From NCBI RefSeq assembly GCF_016863195.1, contig NZ_BOOK01000004.1:310001-374000 (forward strand): a stretch of 64,000 nucleotides of DNA, written 5' to 3'. Below the pieces are notes generated by a model. That model saw only the letters and a program-made list of their open reading frames with translations, was not told the origin of the DNA and ran no database searches. Source of the stretch: Paraplanobispora takensis. Lineage in GTDB: Bacteria > Actinomycetota > Actinomycetes > Streptosporangiales > Streptosporangiaceae. The translations under genes and the position numbers were made by a program. This document shows, in pieces, positions 9,457 to 17,079 of the stretch (position 1 is the first letter of the stretch; each line of letters begins with the position of its first letter).

Positions 9457-10713
9457 CTACTTCAGCGGCACGTTGTCGAAGCACTTCATGTTCTTGGCGA
9501 CCTTGAAGGTGCCGCCCTCCAGCTTGACCAGGGCGCCGCAGCCGTTGGGCTCGTTGTGGTCCCTGGGGTACTGGATCCTGCCGAATCCGGCGTTCTCGTA
9601 GGCGAACGAGCCGTTGGCGGTGGCCAGGAACCTCTCCCGGGTCAGGTCCTTGCCGGTCTGCTCCAGGACCTTCAGGAAGATGTCCGCCGACCAGTAGCCG
9701 ATGGCCAGGTGCTGGGTGAGCACGGTGCCCGGGGCGACCTTCTCCACGTCCGCCTTGAGCTGGGCGATCTCCGGCGCGTCGGACTCGAAGGGCTCGAACA
9801 TCGGGGCCGCGATCACGCCCTCCAGCGCCTGGGCGGTGGCCTGGTCCTTCAGGATGGCCGCGTCGTAGCTGGTGGCGTCGGACAGCAGGCCCTCGTACCC
9901 GGCCTTCTTCAGCGCCGAGTAGAGGCCGACGTTGAACTTGGTCCCGGCGATGATCGAGACCACCAGGTCCGGCGCCTTCCCGCCGTCCGAAGTCATGATC
10001 TTGTTGACGTAGGGCAGCCAGTCGGGCGGCGGGGCCGCGGCGGGCAGTCCGGAGTTGATTCCGACGACCTTGAAGCCGGCGGCCTCGAAGGACTGCGAGA
10101 TGGTCTTGCCGCCGTACTTGCTGCCGCTGGAGTCGGTGGTCTGGACGTAGACCGTCCTGCCCTCGGAGCCGCCGAGCAGCTCGGCCATCTGGTTGCCCCA
10201 CCAGGTCTGCGAACCGGCGCCCGGTTTGGGGGCCAGGCAGCCGTTGTAGCCGAAGCCCGTCCGGGTCCCGCACCACTGCGGGCCGGTCGCCCAGCCGAAC
10301 CACGGCACGCCCTGCTGCTCCAGGAAGGCGGCCCCGCCGAAGTTGGGCCCGTGCACCGGGACCAGCGCGAAGACCTTGTCCTTTTGGACCAGCTTCTTGG
10401 CCGCCGCGTCACCCTTGGCCGCGTCCTGGTTGTCGTCCTCGGCCCCGACGAACTCGATCTTCCGCCCGTGCACGCCGCCGGCGCCGTTGGCCCGCTCGAA
10501 GCGGGCCCTGGCGCCGATCTCGGCGTCCTTGGTGGAGTAGCCGCTCGCGCTGGTCTTGGTGAGCACCCCGCCGACCCTGATCGCGGTGGCGGTCACCCCG
10601 GGTGTCCCGCCGGAGCCGCCCCCGCCCGCGGCCTTCTGCTCGGCCGCGCAGCCCGCCGCGGCCAGCGCCGCCGCGGCCACCAGGCCGACGAGTCGCACTG
10701 CCTGCCGTCCCAT
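9457..10713 (-). CDS. Liv-type ABC substrate-binding lipoprotein
   Basis: The 418-residue periplasmic-binding-protein type I family member has a lipoprotein signal peptide ending LAAAGC, followed by a Gly/Ser-rich tether. The mature part begins TATAIRVGGVLTKTSASGYSTKDAEIGARARFE, typical of LivK/AmiC-like receptors. GGGAG precedes the ATG by 6 nt. It is the first gene of the operon with the fused permease/ATPase and LivG-like genes. The CCWAGCG operator (site C) lies about 65 bp upstream. The ligand is unknown. Confidence 0.87.
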   Translation of the reverse strand: MGRQAVRLVGLVAAAALAAAGCAAEQKAAGGGGSGGTPGVTATAIRVGGVLTKTSASGYSTKDAEIGARARFERANGAGGVHGRKIEFVGAEDDNQDAAKGDAAAKKLVQKDKVFALVPVHGPNFGGAAFLEQQGVPWFGWATGPQWCGTRTGFGYNGCLAPKPGAGSQTWWGNQMAELLGGSEGRTVYVQTTDSSGSKYGGKTISQSFEAAGFKVVGINSGLPAAAPPPDWLPYVNKIMTSDGGKAPDLVVSIIAGTKFNVGLYSALKKAGYEGLLSDATSYDAAILKDQATAQALEGVIAAPMFEPFESDAPEIAQLKADVEKVAPGTVLTQHLAIGYWSADIFLKVLEQTGKDLTRERFLATANGSFAYENAGFGRIQYPRDHNEPNGCGALVKLEGGTFKVAKNMKCFDNVPLK

Positions 10714-10778
10714 AGGTCACTCCCTGCCGTGCCGTACAGCCATGCCCTGTTGCGGTTGTCTGGCCTAGGGTTATTTGG

Positions 10779-10794
10779 CCTAGCGCTCGCTTGG
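10779..10794. promoter_or_regulatory. CCWAGCG operator, site C (Liv operon/ADH junction)
   Basis: CCTAGCGCTCGCTTGG is identical in both arms to site A; only the 2-bp spacer differs. It lies in the divergent region between the Liv operon and the alcohol dehydrogenase gene. Confidence 0.65.
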
Positions 10795-10867
10795 TTTCGG
10801 TCAGCGTAGGTTTGCCCGATCAGAGGTGTCAATGGACCGTTACGGGAGCGTTGTACCTACGTGCTTA

Positions 10868-10883
10868 CCAAGCAACTGCTTGC
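10868..10883. promoter_or_regulatory. CCWAGCG operator, site D (ADH promoter)
   Basis: CCAAGCAACTGCTTGC contains a perfect CAAGCA-AC-TGCTTG palindrome and matches the shared consensus except at its last base and the inner arm bases. It is 66 bp upstream of the ADH start and is followed by an AT-rich TTTAAAT stretch. Confidence 0.5.
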
Positions 10884-10948
10884 TTTAAATGACCTCCCGG
10901 GCTAGCGTGCGGAGCGGACCGGGCCTCCGGCGCGACGGGAGCGGACTG

Positions 10949-12052
10949 ATGTTGATGCGTGCGGCCGTACTGACCGGGTTCGACAGGCCCATGGAGGTCC
11001 GGGAGGTCGAGATCGACGACCCCGGCCCCGGTGAGGTACGGGTCCGCATCAAGGCCTCCGGCGTGTGCGGCTCCGATATCAAGGCCATGGACGGCAAGAG
11101 CCCCGTGGTGCGCCGGCTCCCCTTCGTCCTGGGCCACGAGAGCGCCGGGATCGTGGAGAGCGTCGGCGAGGGGGTGACGGGCGTCCGGCCGGGCGACCAT
11201 GTGATCATCGCGATGAACGGCGCCTGCGGCCGGTGCCGCAACTGCGGGGCCGGGCGCTTCCACCTGTGCTCGGGCCCGGCCAGGATGGCCGCCATCATGG
11301 GCACCATGCGCGACGGCACCACCCGGATAAAGGTGGACGGCGCCGGGGCGCGGACGATGATCGGCATCGGGTCCTTCGCCGAGTACGCCGTGGTCAACGA
11401 GCCCATGTGCGTGAAGATCGCCAAGGACGCGCCGTTCGACACCATGTGCCTGCTCGCCTGCGGCGTGATCACCGGGGTGGGCGCGGTGCTGAACGTGGCC
11501 GGGGTGACGCCGGGCTCCAGCGTCCTGGTGGCCGGCTGCGGCGGCGTCGGGCTGAACGTCGTGCAGGGCGCGGTGCTGGCCGGGGCGACGACCGTCATCG
11601 CCGCCGACGTCGCCGAGCCCAAGCTGAAAATGGCCCGCGAGTTCGGCGCCACCCACGCGATCCTCTCCGCCGACCTGCCCCGGCAGGTCGGCGAGATCGT
11701 CCGGGGCGGGGTGGACTACGCCTTCGACGTCACCGGCGTGCCGGGCGTGCTGGCCGACGCCTTCGCCTCGACCCAGCCCGGCGGCACGACCGTGATGGTG
11801 GGCAGCCCGCCGCAGGGCCGCCCGATCACCCTCGAACCCGGCCTGCTGTTCGCCTCCCGCCGCCTCATGGGCACCCAGGGCGGGGACGCCGCCCCGATCA
11901 GGGACCTGCCGATGCTCGCCGAGCAGTATCTGCGGGGCCGCCTCGACCTCGACCGCCTGGTCAGCGAGCGCGTGCCGCTGGAGGAGATCAACGAGGCCGT
12001 CCGCCACGTCCGCGAGGGCGCGGTGGCCCGCAGCGTCGTCGTCTTCGACTGA
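10949..12052 (+). CDS. Zinc-dependent alcohol dehydrogenase (MDR superfamily)
   Basis: The 367-residue protein has the catalytic zinc motif VCGSD and GHE (LGHESAGIVESVGEGV). It also has a structural-zinc Cys4 lobe (CGRCRNCGAGRFHLC) and a Rossmann motif AGCGGVGLNVVQ. These define a zinc-type medium-chain dehydrogenase that oxidises alcohols with NAD(P), resembling the class III/NDMA-dependent group. I placed the start at ATG 10949, which has GGGAG 9 nt upstream and agrees with the family's MRAAVL start. A longer frame from 10889 lacks support. Operators C and D lie upstream and link it to the divergent Liv importer. Confidence 0.88.
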   Translation: MLMRAAVLTGFDRPMEVREVEIDDPGPGEVRVRIKASGVCGSDIKAMDGKSPVVRRLPFVLGHESAGIVESVGEGVTGVRPGDHVIIAMNGACGRCRNCGAGRFHLCSGPARMAAIMGTMRDGTTRIKVDGAGARTMIGIGSFAEYAVVNEPMCVKIAKDAPFDTMCLLACGVITGVGAVLNVAGVTPGSSVLVAGCGGVGLNVVQGAVLAGATTVIAADVAEPKLKMAREFGATHAILSADLPRQVGEIVRGGVDYAFDVTGVPGVLADAFASTQPGGTTVMVGSPPQGRPITLEPGLLFASRRLMGTQGGDAAPIRDLPMLAEQYLRGRLDLDRLVSERVPLEEINEAVRHVREGAVARSVVVFD

Positions 12053-12082
12053 ACCGCCTCGATCGGCGCTCTCCCGGGTCCC

Positions 12083-12119
12083 TTTACGAGCCGTCTATAC
12101 TCAGTATAATACTCGGTAT
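12083..12119 (+). promoter_or_regulatory. Promoter and PadR-type tandem operator
   Basis: TTTACG (12083-12088), a 16-bp spacer and a perfect TATAAT (12105-12110) form a strong promoter for the PadR gene. ATACTCAGTAT (12097-12107) and ATACTCGGTAT (12109-12119) are two dyads spaced 12 bp apart and cover the -10 box. They fit autoregulation by the adjacent PadR protein. Confidence 0.7.
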
Positions 12120-12152
12120 GACAGCTCTCGCGCTTTACCGTCAGGACGCGCC

Positions 12153-12734
12153 ATGAGCGTCCGCCACGCCCTTCTGGCCCTGCTGAGCGAGGGCCCACGG
12201 TACGGCCTGCAGCTGCAGCAGGAGTTCACGGCCAGGACCGGAGAGGTCTGGCCGCTCAACGTCGGGCAGGTCTACACGACCCTCCAGCGCCTCGAACGCG
12301 ACGGGCTGATCGAGTCCGACGACGCGGGGGGCGAGGGCCAGCAGAAGACCTTCAGGATCACCCCGGCCGGCGGCCGCGAGTTCGCCCAGTGGCTCCGGAC
12401 CCCTCCCGGCACCATGCCCCCGCCCCGCGACGAGCTCGTCATGAAGGTCCTGGTGGCCCGGCGGGTCCCCGGCGTCGACGTGCACGAGCTCATCCAGGCC
12501 CACCGCCGGCACCTGGTGGAGACGATGCAGCGTTACACGCGTCTCAAGGAGGACACGCCCGAGGACGACGTGGCCCTGGGCCTGGTCGTCGACGCCGAGC
12601 TGTTCCGGTTCGAGGCGACCACGCGGTGGCTCGACGCCGCCGAGGCCCGGCTGGCGCGCTTCCCCGCCCCCCATCCCAACGGGGCGTCCGAAGCGTCCGT
12701 CCCGCCCGTTCTCACCCCGGAGGTGCGGCCATGA
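12153..12734 (+). CDS. PadR-family transcriptional regulator
   Basis: The 193-residue protein has an N-terminal winged helix (SVRHALLALLSEGPRYGLQLQQEF, then VYTTLQRLERDGLIES) typical of PadR, and a C-terminal helical dimerisation region. It is first in an operon with an ABC ATPase and permease; its stop overlaps the ATPase start by 4 nt. The family usually represses exporters and is released by the exported compound. Two ATACT-dyads over the TATAAT box upstream are its likely target. AGGA is 6 nt before the ATG. Confidence 0.9.
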   Translation: MSVRHALLALLSEGPRYGLQLQQEFTARTGEVWPLNVGQVYTTLQRLERDGLIESDDAGGEGQQKTFRITPAGGREFAQWLRTPPGTMPPPRDELVMKVLVARRVPGVDVHELIQAHRRHLVETMQRYTRLKEDTPEDDVALGLVVDAELFRFEATTRWLDAAEARLARFPAPHPNGASEASVPPVLTPEVRP

Positions 12735-13468
12735 CCACGGCGTCCGGACCGGCGCTCGAACTGCGCCGGGTCTCGAAGGTGTACGGCTCGGGCCCCGCCG
12801 AGGTGCGCGCCCTGCGGGAGGTGGACCTGGCGGTCCGGCACGGCGAGCTGGTGGCGATCATGGGGCCGAGCGGCTCCGGCAAGTCCACGCTGCTGATGAT
12901 CGCGGGCAGCCTGGAGGAGGCCACGGAGGGCGAGGTGCTCGTCGAGGGGGTCCCGCTGTCGGGCATGTCCTCCGACGACAGGGCCCGGATGCGCCGCCGC
13001 TCGGTCGGCTACGTCTTCCAGGACTTCAACCTCCTGCCCGGACTCACCGCCGCCGAGAACGTCACGCTGCCGCTCGAACTCGACGGCGTCGGCGTGCGGA
13101 CCGCCGCCGCGGCGGGAGTGGCGACGCTGGAGAAGCTGGGCCTGGCCGACCGGGCCGCCCGCTATCCCGACGAGCTGTCGGGCGGTGAGCGCCAGCGGCT
13201 GGCGATCGCCCGCGCCATCGTGGGTGACCGCCGCCTGCTGCTCGCCGACGAGCCGACCGGCGCCCTGGACTCGGTCAACGGCGAGACGGTGATGCGGCTG
13301 ATCCGCGCCGCCTGCCGGGAGGGGACGGCCGGCGTGGTCGTCACCCACAACGCCCGGCTGGCCTCGTGGGCCGACCGGGTGGTGTTCCTGCGCGACGGCC
13401 GGGTGATCGACCGGACGGCGGCGCCCGCGGGTCCCGAATCCCTGCTCACACCGGGACCGATGACATGA
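12731..13468 (+). CDS. ABC transporter ATP-binding protein (MacB/LolD type)
   Basis: The 245-residue ATPase has Walker A GPSGSGKST, signature LSGGERQRLAIARAI, Walker B LLLADEPTGALD and switch His in VVVTHNARLA. The GALDS and FQDFNLLPGLTAAENV wording is typical of ATPases that pair with FtsX/MacB-type permeases. These extrude peptides or antibiotics or act in envelope processes. It overlaps both its neighbours by 4 nt (ATGA), so PadR, ATPase and permease are translationally coupled. Confidence 0.92.
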   Translation: MTTASGPALELRRVSKVYGSGPAEVRALREVDLAVRHGELVAIMGPSGSGKSTLLMIAGSLEEATEGEVLVEGVPLSGMSSDDRARMRRRSVGYVFQDFNLLPGLTAAENVTLPLELDGVGVRTAAAAGVATLEKLGLADRAARYPDELSGGERQRLAIARAIVGDRRLLLADEPTGALDSVNGETVMRLIRAACREGTAGVVVTHNARLASWADRVVFLRDGRVIDRTAAPAGPESLLTPGPMT

Positions 13469-15876
13469 GCGGCCTCGCCGCCCGCCGCGCGCTCGTCCGC
13501 TGGTCCTGGCGGATGCTGCGCCGAGAGTGGCGGCAGCAGACCCTGGTGCTGGCCCTGCTCACCCTCGCGGTCGCCGCCACCGTCGGCGGCGTGTCCGCGG
13601 TCCACAGCATGGTCCCGCTCGGTGACGCCGCCCGATGGGGCACCGCCAACCAGGCGTTCACCTTCGAAGGGCTCGACGCGCGGGCGCTGGAGGCCAACAC
13701 CGCGGCGCTGCGCCGGCAGTTCGGCACCGTCGACGTGATCGGGCGCCGGTACGCGCCGGTCCCCGGTTCCTCCGACGTGGTCGAGTTCCGGGCGCAGGAT
13801 CCCCGGGGGGCCTACGGCGCCTCGATGCTGGCCCTGCGGCAGGGCCGCTACCCGGCGGGACCCGGCGAGGTCGCGGTGACCGCCTCCGTGGCCAGGACCT
13901 TCGGCCTGCGCCTCGGCTCCCGGCTCACCCTGGCCGATGACGATCGCGAGGTCGTCGGCATGGTGGAGAATCCCAACGACCTGCATGACGGCTTCGCCCT
14001 GGTCCACCCCGCGCACGCGGGCCCGCTCTCCACCGTGACGGCTCTGGTCCGCAGCGCCGAGCAGAACCATTCGATTCCGGCGGCCCGCGAGGACGGGTAC
14101 GACTGGTCGATGGCGGATCAGTTCGCGGACGAACAGCAGGTGTTCGCGGCCGTGGCGGCGCTCGGCGCCGCGGCGGTGGCCATGGTCCTGGTCGCGCTCG
14201 TCGCCGCGGCCGGTTTCGCCGTCGTCGCCCGGCGCCGCCGGCGCCGGCTCGGCGTGCTCGCCGCGATCGGGGCCTCCCGGCGGCAGCTCGGCCTGGTGAT
14301 GCTGGCCGACGGCGCGATGGTCGGCGCGGTGGCCGCCGTGGCCGGGGCCGCGCTCGGTCTGCTGGGCTGGGCCGCGGCCGTGCCGTACCTGGAGACCGCC
14401 GTGGGGGCGCGGCTCGACCGGTCGGACGTGCTGCCGTGGTGGCTGATCGTCACCGCCATGCTGCTCGCCCTGGGGACGGCGACCGCCGCCGCCTGGTGGC
14501 CCGCCCGGACGGCGGCGCGCATCCCGGTGGCCCTCGCACTGTCGGGACGCCCGTCTCCGCCCGGGCCGGTGCGCCGCTCGGCGGTGCTGGCGAGCGTCCT
14601 CATCGTGTCCGGCGTGGCCTGCCTGGCCGCAGCCGACCGGGAGAACGGACCACTCGTCGCCGCGGGCACCGTGGCCACCGTCTTGGGCGTGCTGGCCACC
14701 GGTCCGGCGGTGATCCGGGCGCTGGCCGCGGCCGCCGGGCACGCGCCCGTCACGGTCCGGCTGGCCCTGCGCGACCTGGCCCGCCACCAGGCCCGCTCCG
14801 GCGCCGCCCTGGCCGCGATCAGCCTCGCGTCCGGGATCGCCGTGACGGTCATCGTCGTCGTGACGTCGGCCGAACGCACCGCCGACGCCGGCAACCTGTC
14901 CGAACACCAGCTCCTGATCACCGAGAGGGGCAAGCGGATCAGGGAACTGGTGACGGTACGGTCCCCCGGACAGCTCCGGGCCCTGGACACCCAGGTCCGC
15001 CGGATCACCGCCGCCCTCGACGATCCGGCGGTCACCGCCCTGGAGATGGCGGTGGACCCCTCCGAAGCCCCCCACCCCGGCCGCGGCGGCATGGAGAACG
15101 CGTGGCGACATGCGGTGCAGGTGGGTGACGGCGCGCGGACCGCCCGTCCCGGGCCCCTCTTCGTGGCCACCCCGGAGATCCTCGCGCTCTACCGGCTCGC
15201 TCCCGCTCCCGGCACCGACGTCCTCACCGTACGGCGGGGCGAGATCGGCCTGCGGCTCGGCATCGAGGAGGAACCGGTCGCGAACGTCCAGCGGATCGAC
15301 GTCCCGGCCCACTCCTCGGCCCCGACCTCGCTGATCACCTCCGAGGGTCTCCGCCGGCGGGGCTGGGAGACGATGCGGGCCGGGTGGCTCGTCACGACCG
15401 GCGCCCCCCTGACCAGCGGGCAGATCGCAGACGTCCACAGCGCGGCCGACACCGCCGGCCTGCAGGTGGAGTACAGGGACGGGGTGAACCTGCAGGAGCT
15501 GCGCTCACTGCGCACGGGCGCGACGGCGGCGGGGGCGGTGATGACACTCGGCGTCCTGGCCATGACCGTGGGGCTGATCCGCGCCGAGGCCGCGGGAGAC
15601 CTGCGCATCCTGACCGCGGCCGGGGCCACCGCCACGATCCGCCGGGTGCTCACCGCCTCCACCGCCTGCGCGCTGGCCACCGGCGGCGTCGCCCTCGGTG
15701 TCTGCGGCGCCTACCTGGGACTGGCCGCGGGCTTCAGCACGGAGCTCGATGCGCTGCTCCCCCCGCCGGTCCCCCATCTGCTCGCCGTCGGTATCGGCGT
15801 CCCCCTGGCCGCCGCCCTCGCGGGCTGGCTCCTGGGCGGACGGCAGCCGTCCGCGCCGGTCCACCGGTCACCCTGA
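13465..15876 (+). CDS. FtsX-like ABC permease
   Basis: The 803-residue membrane protein has an N-terminal membrane anchor, an extracytoplasmic region of about 200 residues, and a first FtsX domain (LVALVAAAGFAVVARRRRRRLGVLAAIGASRRQL). A second half is followed by a C-terminal FtsX domain near residues 680-790. The RRRLGVLAAIGASRRQ segment is the usual cytoplasmic coupling loop for the ATPase. It is the partner of the upstream ATPase. The start at 13465 (MSGLAARRALVRW) overlaps the ATPase stop; a longer frame from 13366 lies inside the ATPase gene and is unlikely. Confidence 0.9.
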   Translation: MSGLAARRALVRWSWRMLRREWRQQTLVLALLTLAVAATVGGVSAVHSMVPLGDAARWGTANQAFTFEGLDARALEANTAALRRQFGTVDVIGRRYAPVPGSSDVVEFRAQDPRGAYGASMLALRQGRYPAGPGEVAVTASVARTFGLRLGSRLTLADDDREVVGMVENPNDLHDGFALVHPAHAGPLSTVTALVRSAEQNHSIPAAREDGYDWSMADQFADEQQVFAAVAALGAAAVAMVLVALVAAAGFAVVARRRRRRLGVLAAIGASRRQLGLVMLADGAMVGAVAAVAGAALGLLGWAAAVPYLETAVGARLDRSDVLPWWLIVTAMLLALGTATAAAWWPARTAARIPVALALSGRPSPPGPVRRSAVLASVLIVSGVACLAAADRENGPLVAAGTVATVLGVLATGPAVIRALAAAAGHAPVTVRLALRDLARHQARSGAALAAISLASGIAVTVIVVVTSAERTADAGNLSEHQLLITERGKRIRELVTVRSPGQLRALDTQVRRITAALDDPAVTALEMAVDPSEAPHPGRGGMENAWRHAVQVGDGARTARPGPLFVATPEILALYRLAPAPGTDVLTVRRGEIGLRLGIEEEPVANVQRIDVPAHSSAPTSLITSEGLRRRGWETMRAGWLVTTGAPLTSGQIADVHSAADTAGLQVEYRDGVNLQELRSLRTGATAAGAVMTLGVLAMTVGLIRAEAAGDLRILTAAGATATIRRVLTASTACALATGGVALGVCGAYLGLAAGFSTELDALLPPPVPHLLAVGIGVPLAAALAGWLLGGRQPSAPVHRSP

Positions 15877-15891
15877 GGGAGGCGGGCATCC

Positions 15892-17040
15892 ATGGGGAAC
15901 AGGTTCACCGCCCGGATCCCCGCGGCGGCGCCGGCGGTCGTCGCGGCGGCGGTGGCCCTCGCCGCCTGCTCGCCCGGCGGCGGGTACGGCCGGGACGAGC
16001 TGCAGCGGGATCTGAACGGCGTCCGCAACGCGGGCGCGATCGGCGTCCAGGCCCTGGTGACCGCGGAGGACGGCGAGCCGATCCACGCCGTCAGCGGCGT
16101 CGCCGACCTGGAGACCCGCGAGACCGTACCCCTGGACGGCCGCTTCCGCATCGCCAGCGACACCAAGCCGTTCGTCGCAGCGGTGGTCCTCCAGCTCGCC
16201 GGGGAGGGCAGGCTCTCCCTCGACGACGCCGTGGAACGGCACCTGCCCGGCGTGGTGCGCGGCCACGGCCACGACGGCCGCGCGATCACGATCCGCCACC
16301 TGCTCGGGCACACCAGCGGGATCTACGACCACTCCGTCGATCCGGAGTGGAACCCCTTCGCCACGCGGAAGACCTTCGACGAGCGCCGCTTCGACCACTA
16401 CGAGCCCGAAGAGCTGGTGGCGGTGGCCATGCGCCACCCCCCGGCCTTCGCGCCGGGGACGGCCTACGCCTACTCCAACACCAACTACGTGCTCGCCGGG
16501 ATGATCATCAGGAAGGTGACCGGGAACCCCTGGCGGGCCGAGGTCCGCGACCGCGTCATCGAGCCGCTCGGGCTGACGCGCACCACGCTGGGCGAGGACT
16601 GGCGGATGCCCAGCCCGCACGCCAGGGGCTACCACCAGTTCGAGCCGGGCGGCCCGCTCGTCGACGCCACCCTGCTCGACCCCAGCGCGGGCGACGCCGG
16701 CGGCGCCCTCATCAGCACGCCCCGGGACCTGACCCGCTTCTTCCGCGCCCTGCTCGGCGGCGGGCTGCTCGCGCCGGAGCTCCTGGTGCAGATGAAGGAC
16801 ACCGTCCCCGAGGGGGACGGCCGCTACGGCCTGGGGCTGGGCTGGAGCCCGCTGTCGTGCGGCGGCGGATACTGGCGGCACGGCGGCGCCGTCCCCGGGT
16901 ACCTCAGCGCGGAGGGCTTCACCGAGGACGGCTCGCGCGGCGTGGTGGTCTCGGTTTCCACCTTCCGGGCCGACGGGCCGAGGGCCTTCGCCCAGGAGGC
17001 GGCCGTCACCGAGTTGATCGACAACGCGCTCTGCGCGTGA
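15892..17040 (+). CDS. Serine beta-lactamase-like hydrolase/D-alanyl-D-alanine carboxypeptidase lipoprotein
   Basis: The 382-residue protein has a lipoprotein signal (VALAAC) and a class C beta-lactamase/DD-peptidase fold. Motifs are SxxK as SDTK (IASDTKPFVA), YSN (YAYSNTNYVLAG) and an RHGGAVPGY segment in place of the KTG strand. It lies 15 nt after the ABC permease and likely belongs to the same operon, so it may act on peptidoglycan or on a compound handled by the exporter. GGGAGG precedes the ATG by about 11 nt. A perfect terminator hairpin follows the gene. Confidence 0.88.
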   Translation: MGNRFTARIPAAAPAVVAAAVALAACSPGGGYGRDELQRDLNGVRNAGAIGVQALVTAEDGEPIHAVSGVADLETRETVPLDGRFRIASDTKPFVAAVVLQLAGEGRLSLDDAVERHLPGVVRGHGHDGRAITIRHLLGHTSGIYDHSVDPEWNPFATRKTFDERRFDHYEPEELVAVAMRHPPAFAPGTAYAYSNTNYVLAGMIIRKVTGNPWRAEVRDRVIEPLGLTRTTLGEDWRMPSPHARGYHQFEPGGPLVDATLLDPSAGDAGGALISTPRDLTRFFRALLGGGLLAPELLVQMKDTVPEGDGRYGLGLGWSPLSCGGGYWRHGGAVPGYLSAEGFTEDGSRGVVVSVSTFRADGPRAFAQEAAVTELIDNALCA

Positions 17041-17043
17041 CGG

Positions 17044-17073
17044 CCGCGACCCGGCGCCGGGGCCGGGTCGCGG
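17044..17073. terminator. Bidirectional terminator, 12-bp perfect stem
   Basis: CCGCGACCCGGC (17044-17055) and its complement (17062-17073) are separated by 6 nt. The hairpin fills the 39-base gap between the convergent serine hydrolase and MMPL genes. Confidence 0.75.
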
Positions 17074-17079
17074 ACACCG

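Noticed and set aside
6739-10809. A 1356-codon open frame on the + strand across the Liv operon
   Set aside because: It is antisense to four well-supported domains. Its Gly/Arg/His/Gln-rich translation is typical of a reversed GC-rich frame.
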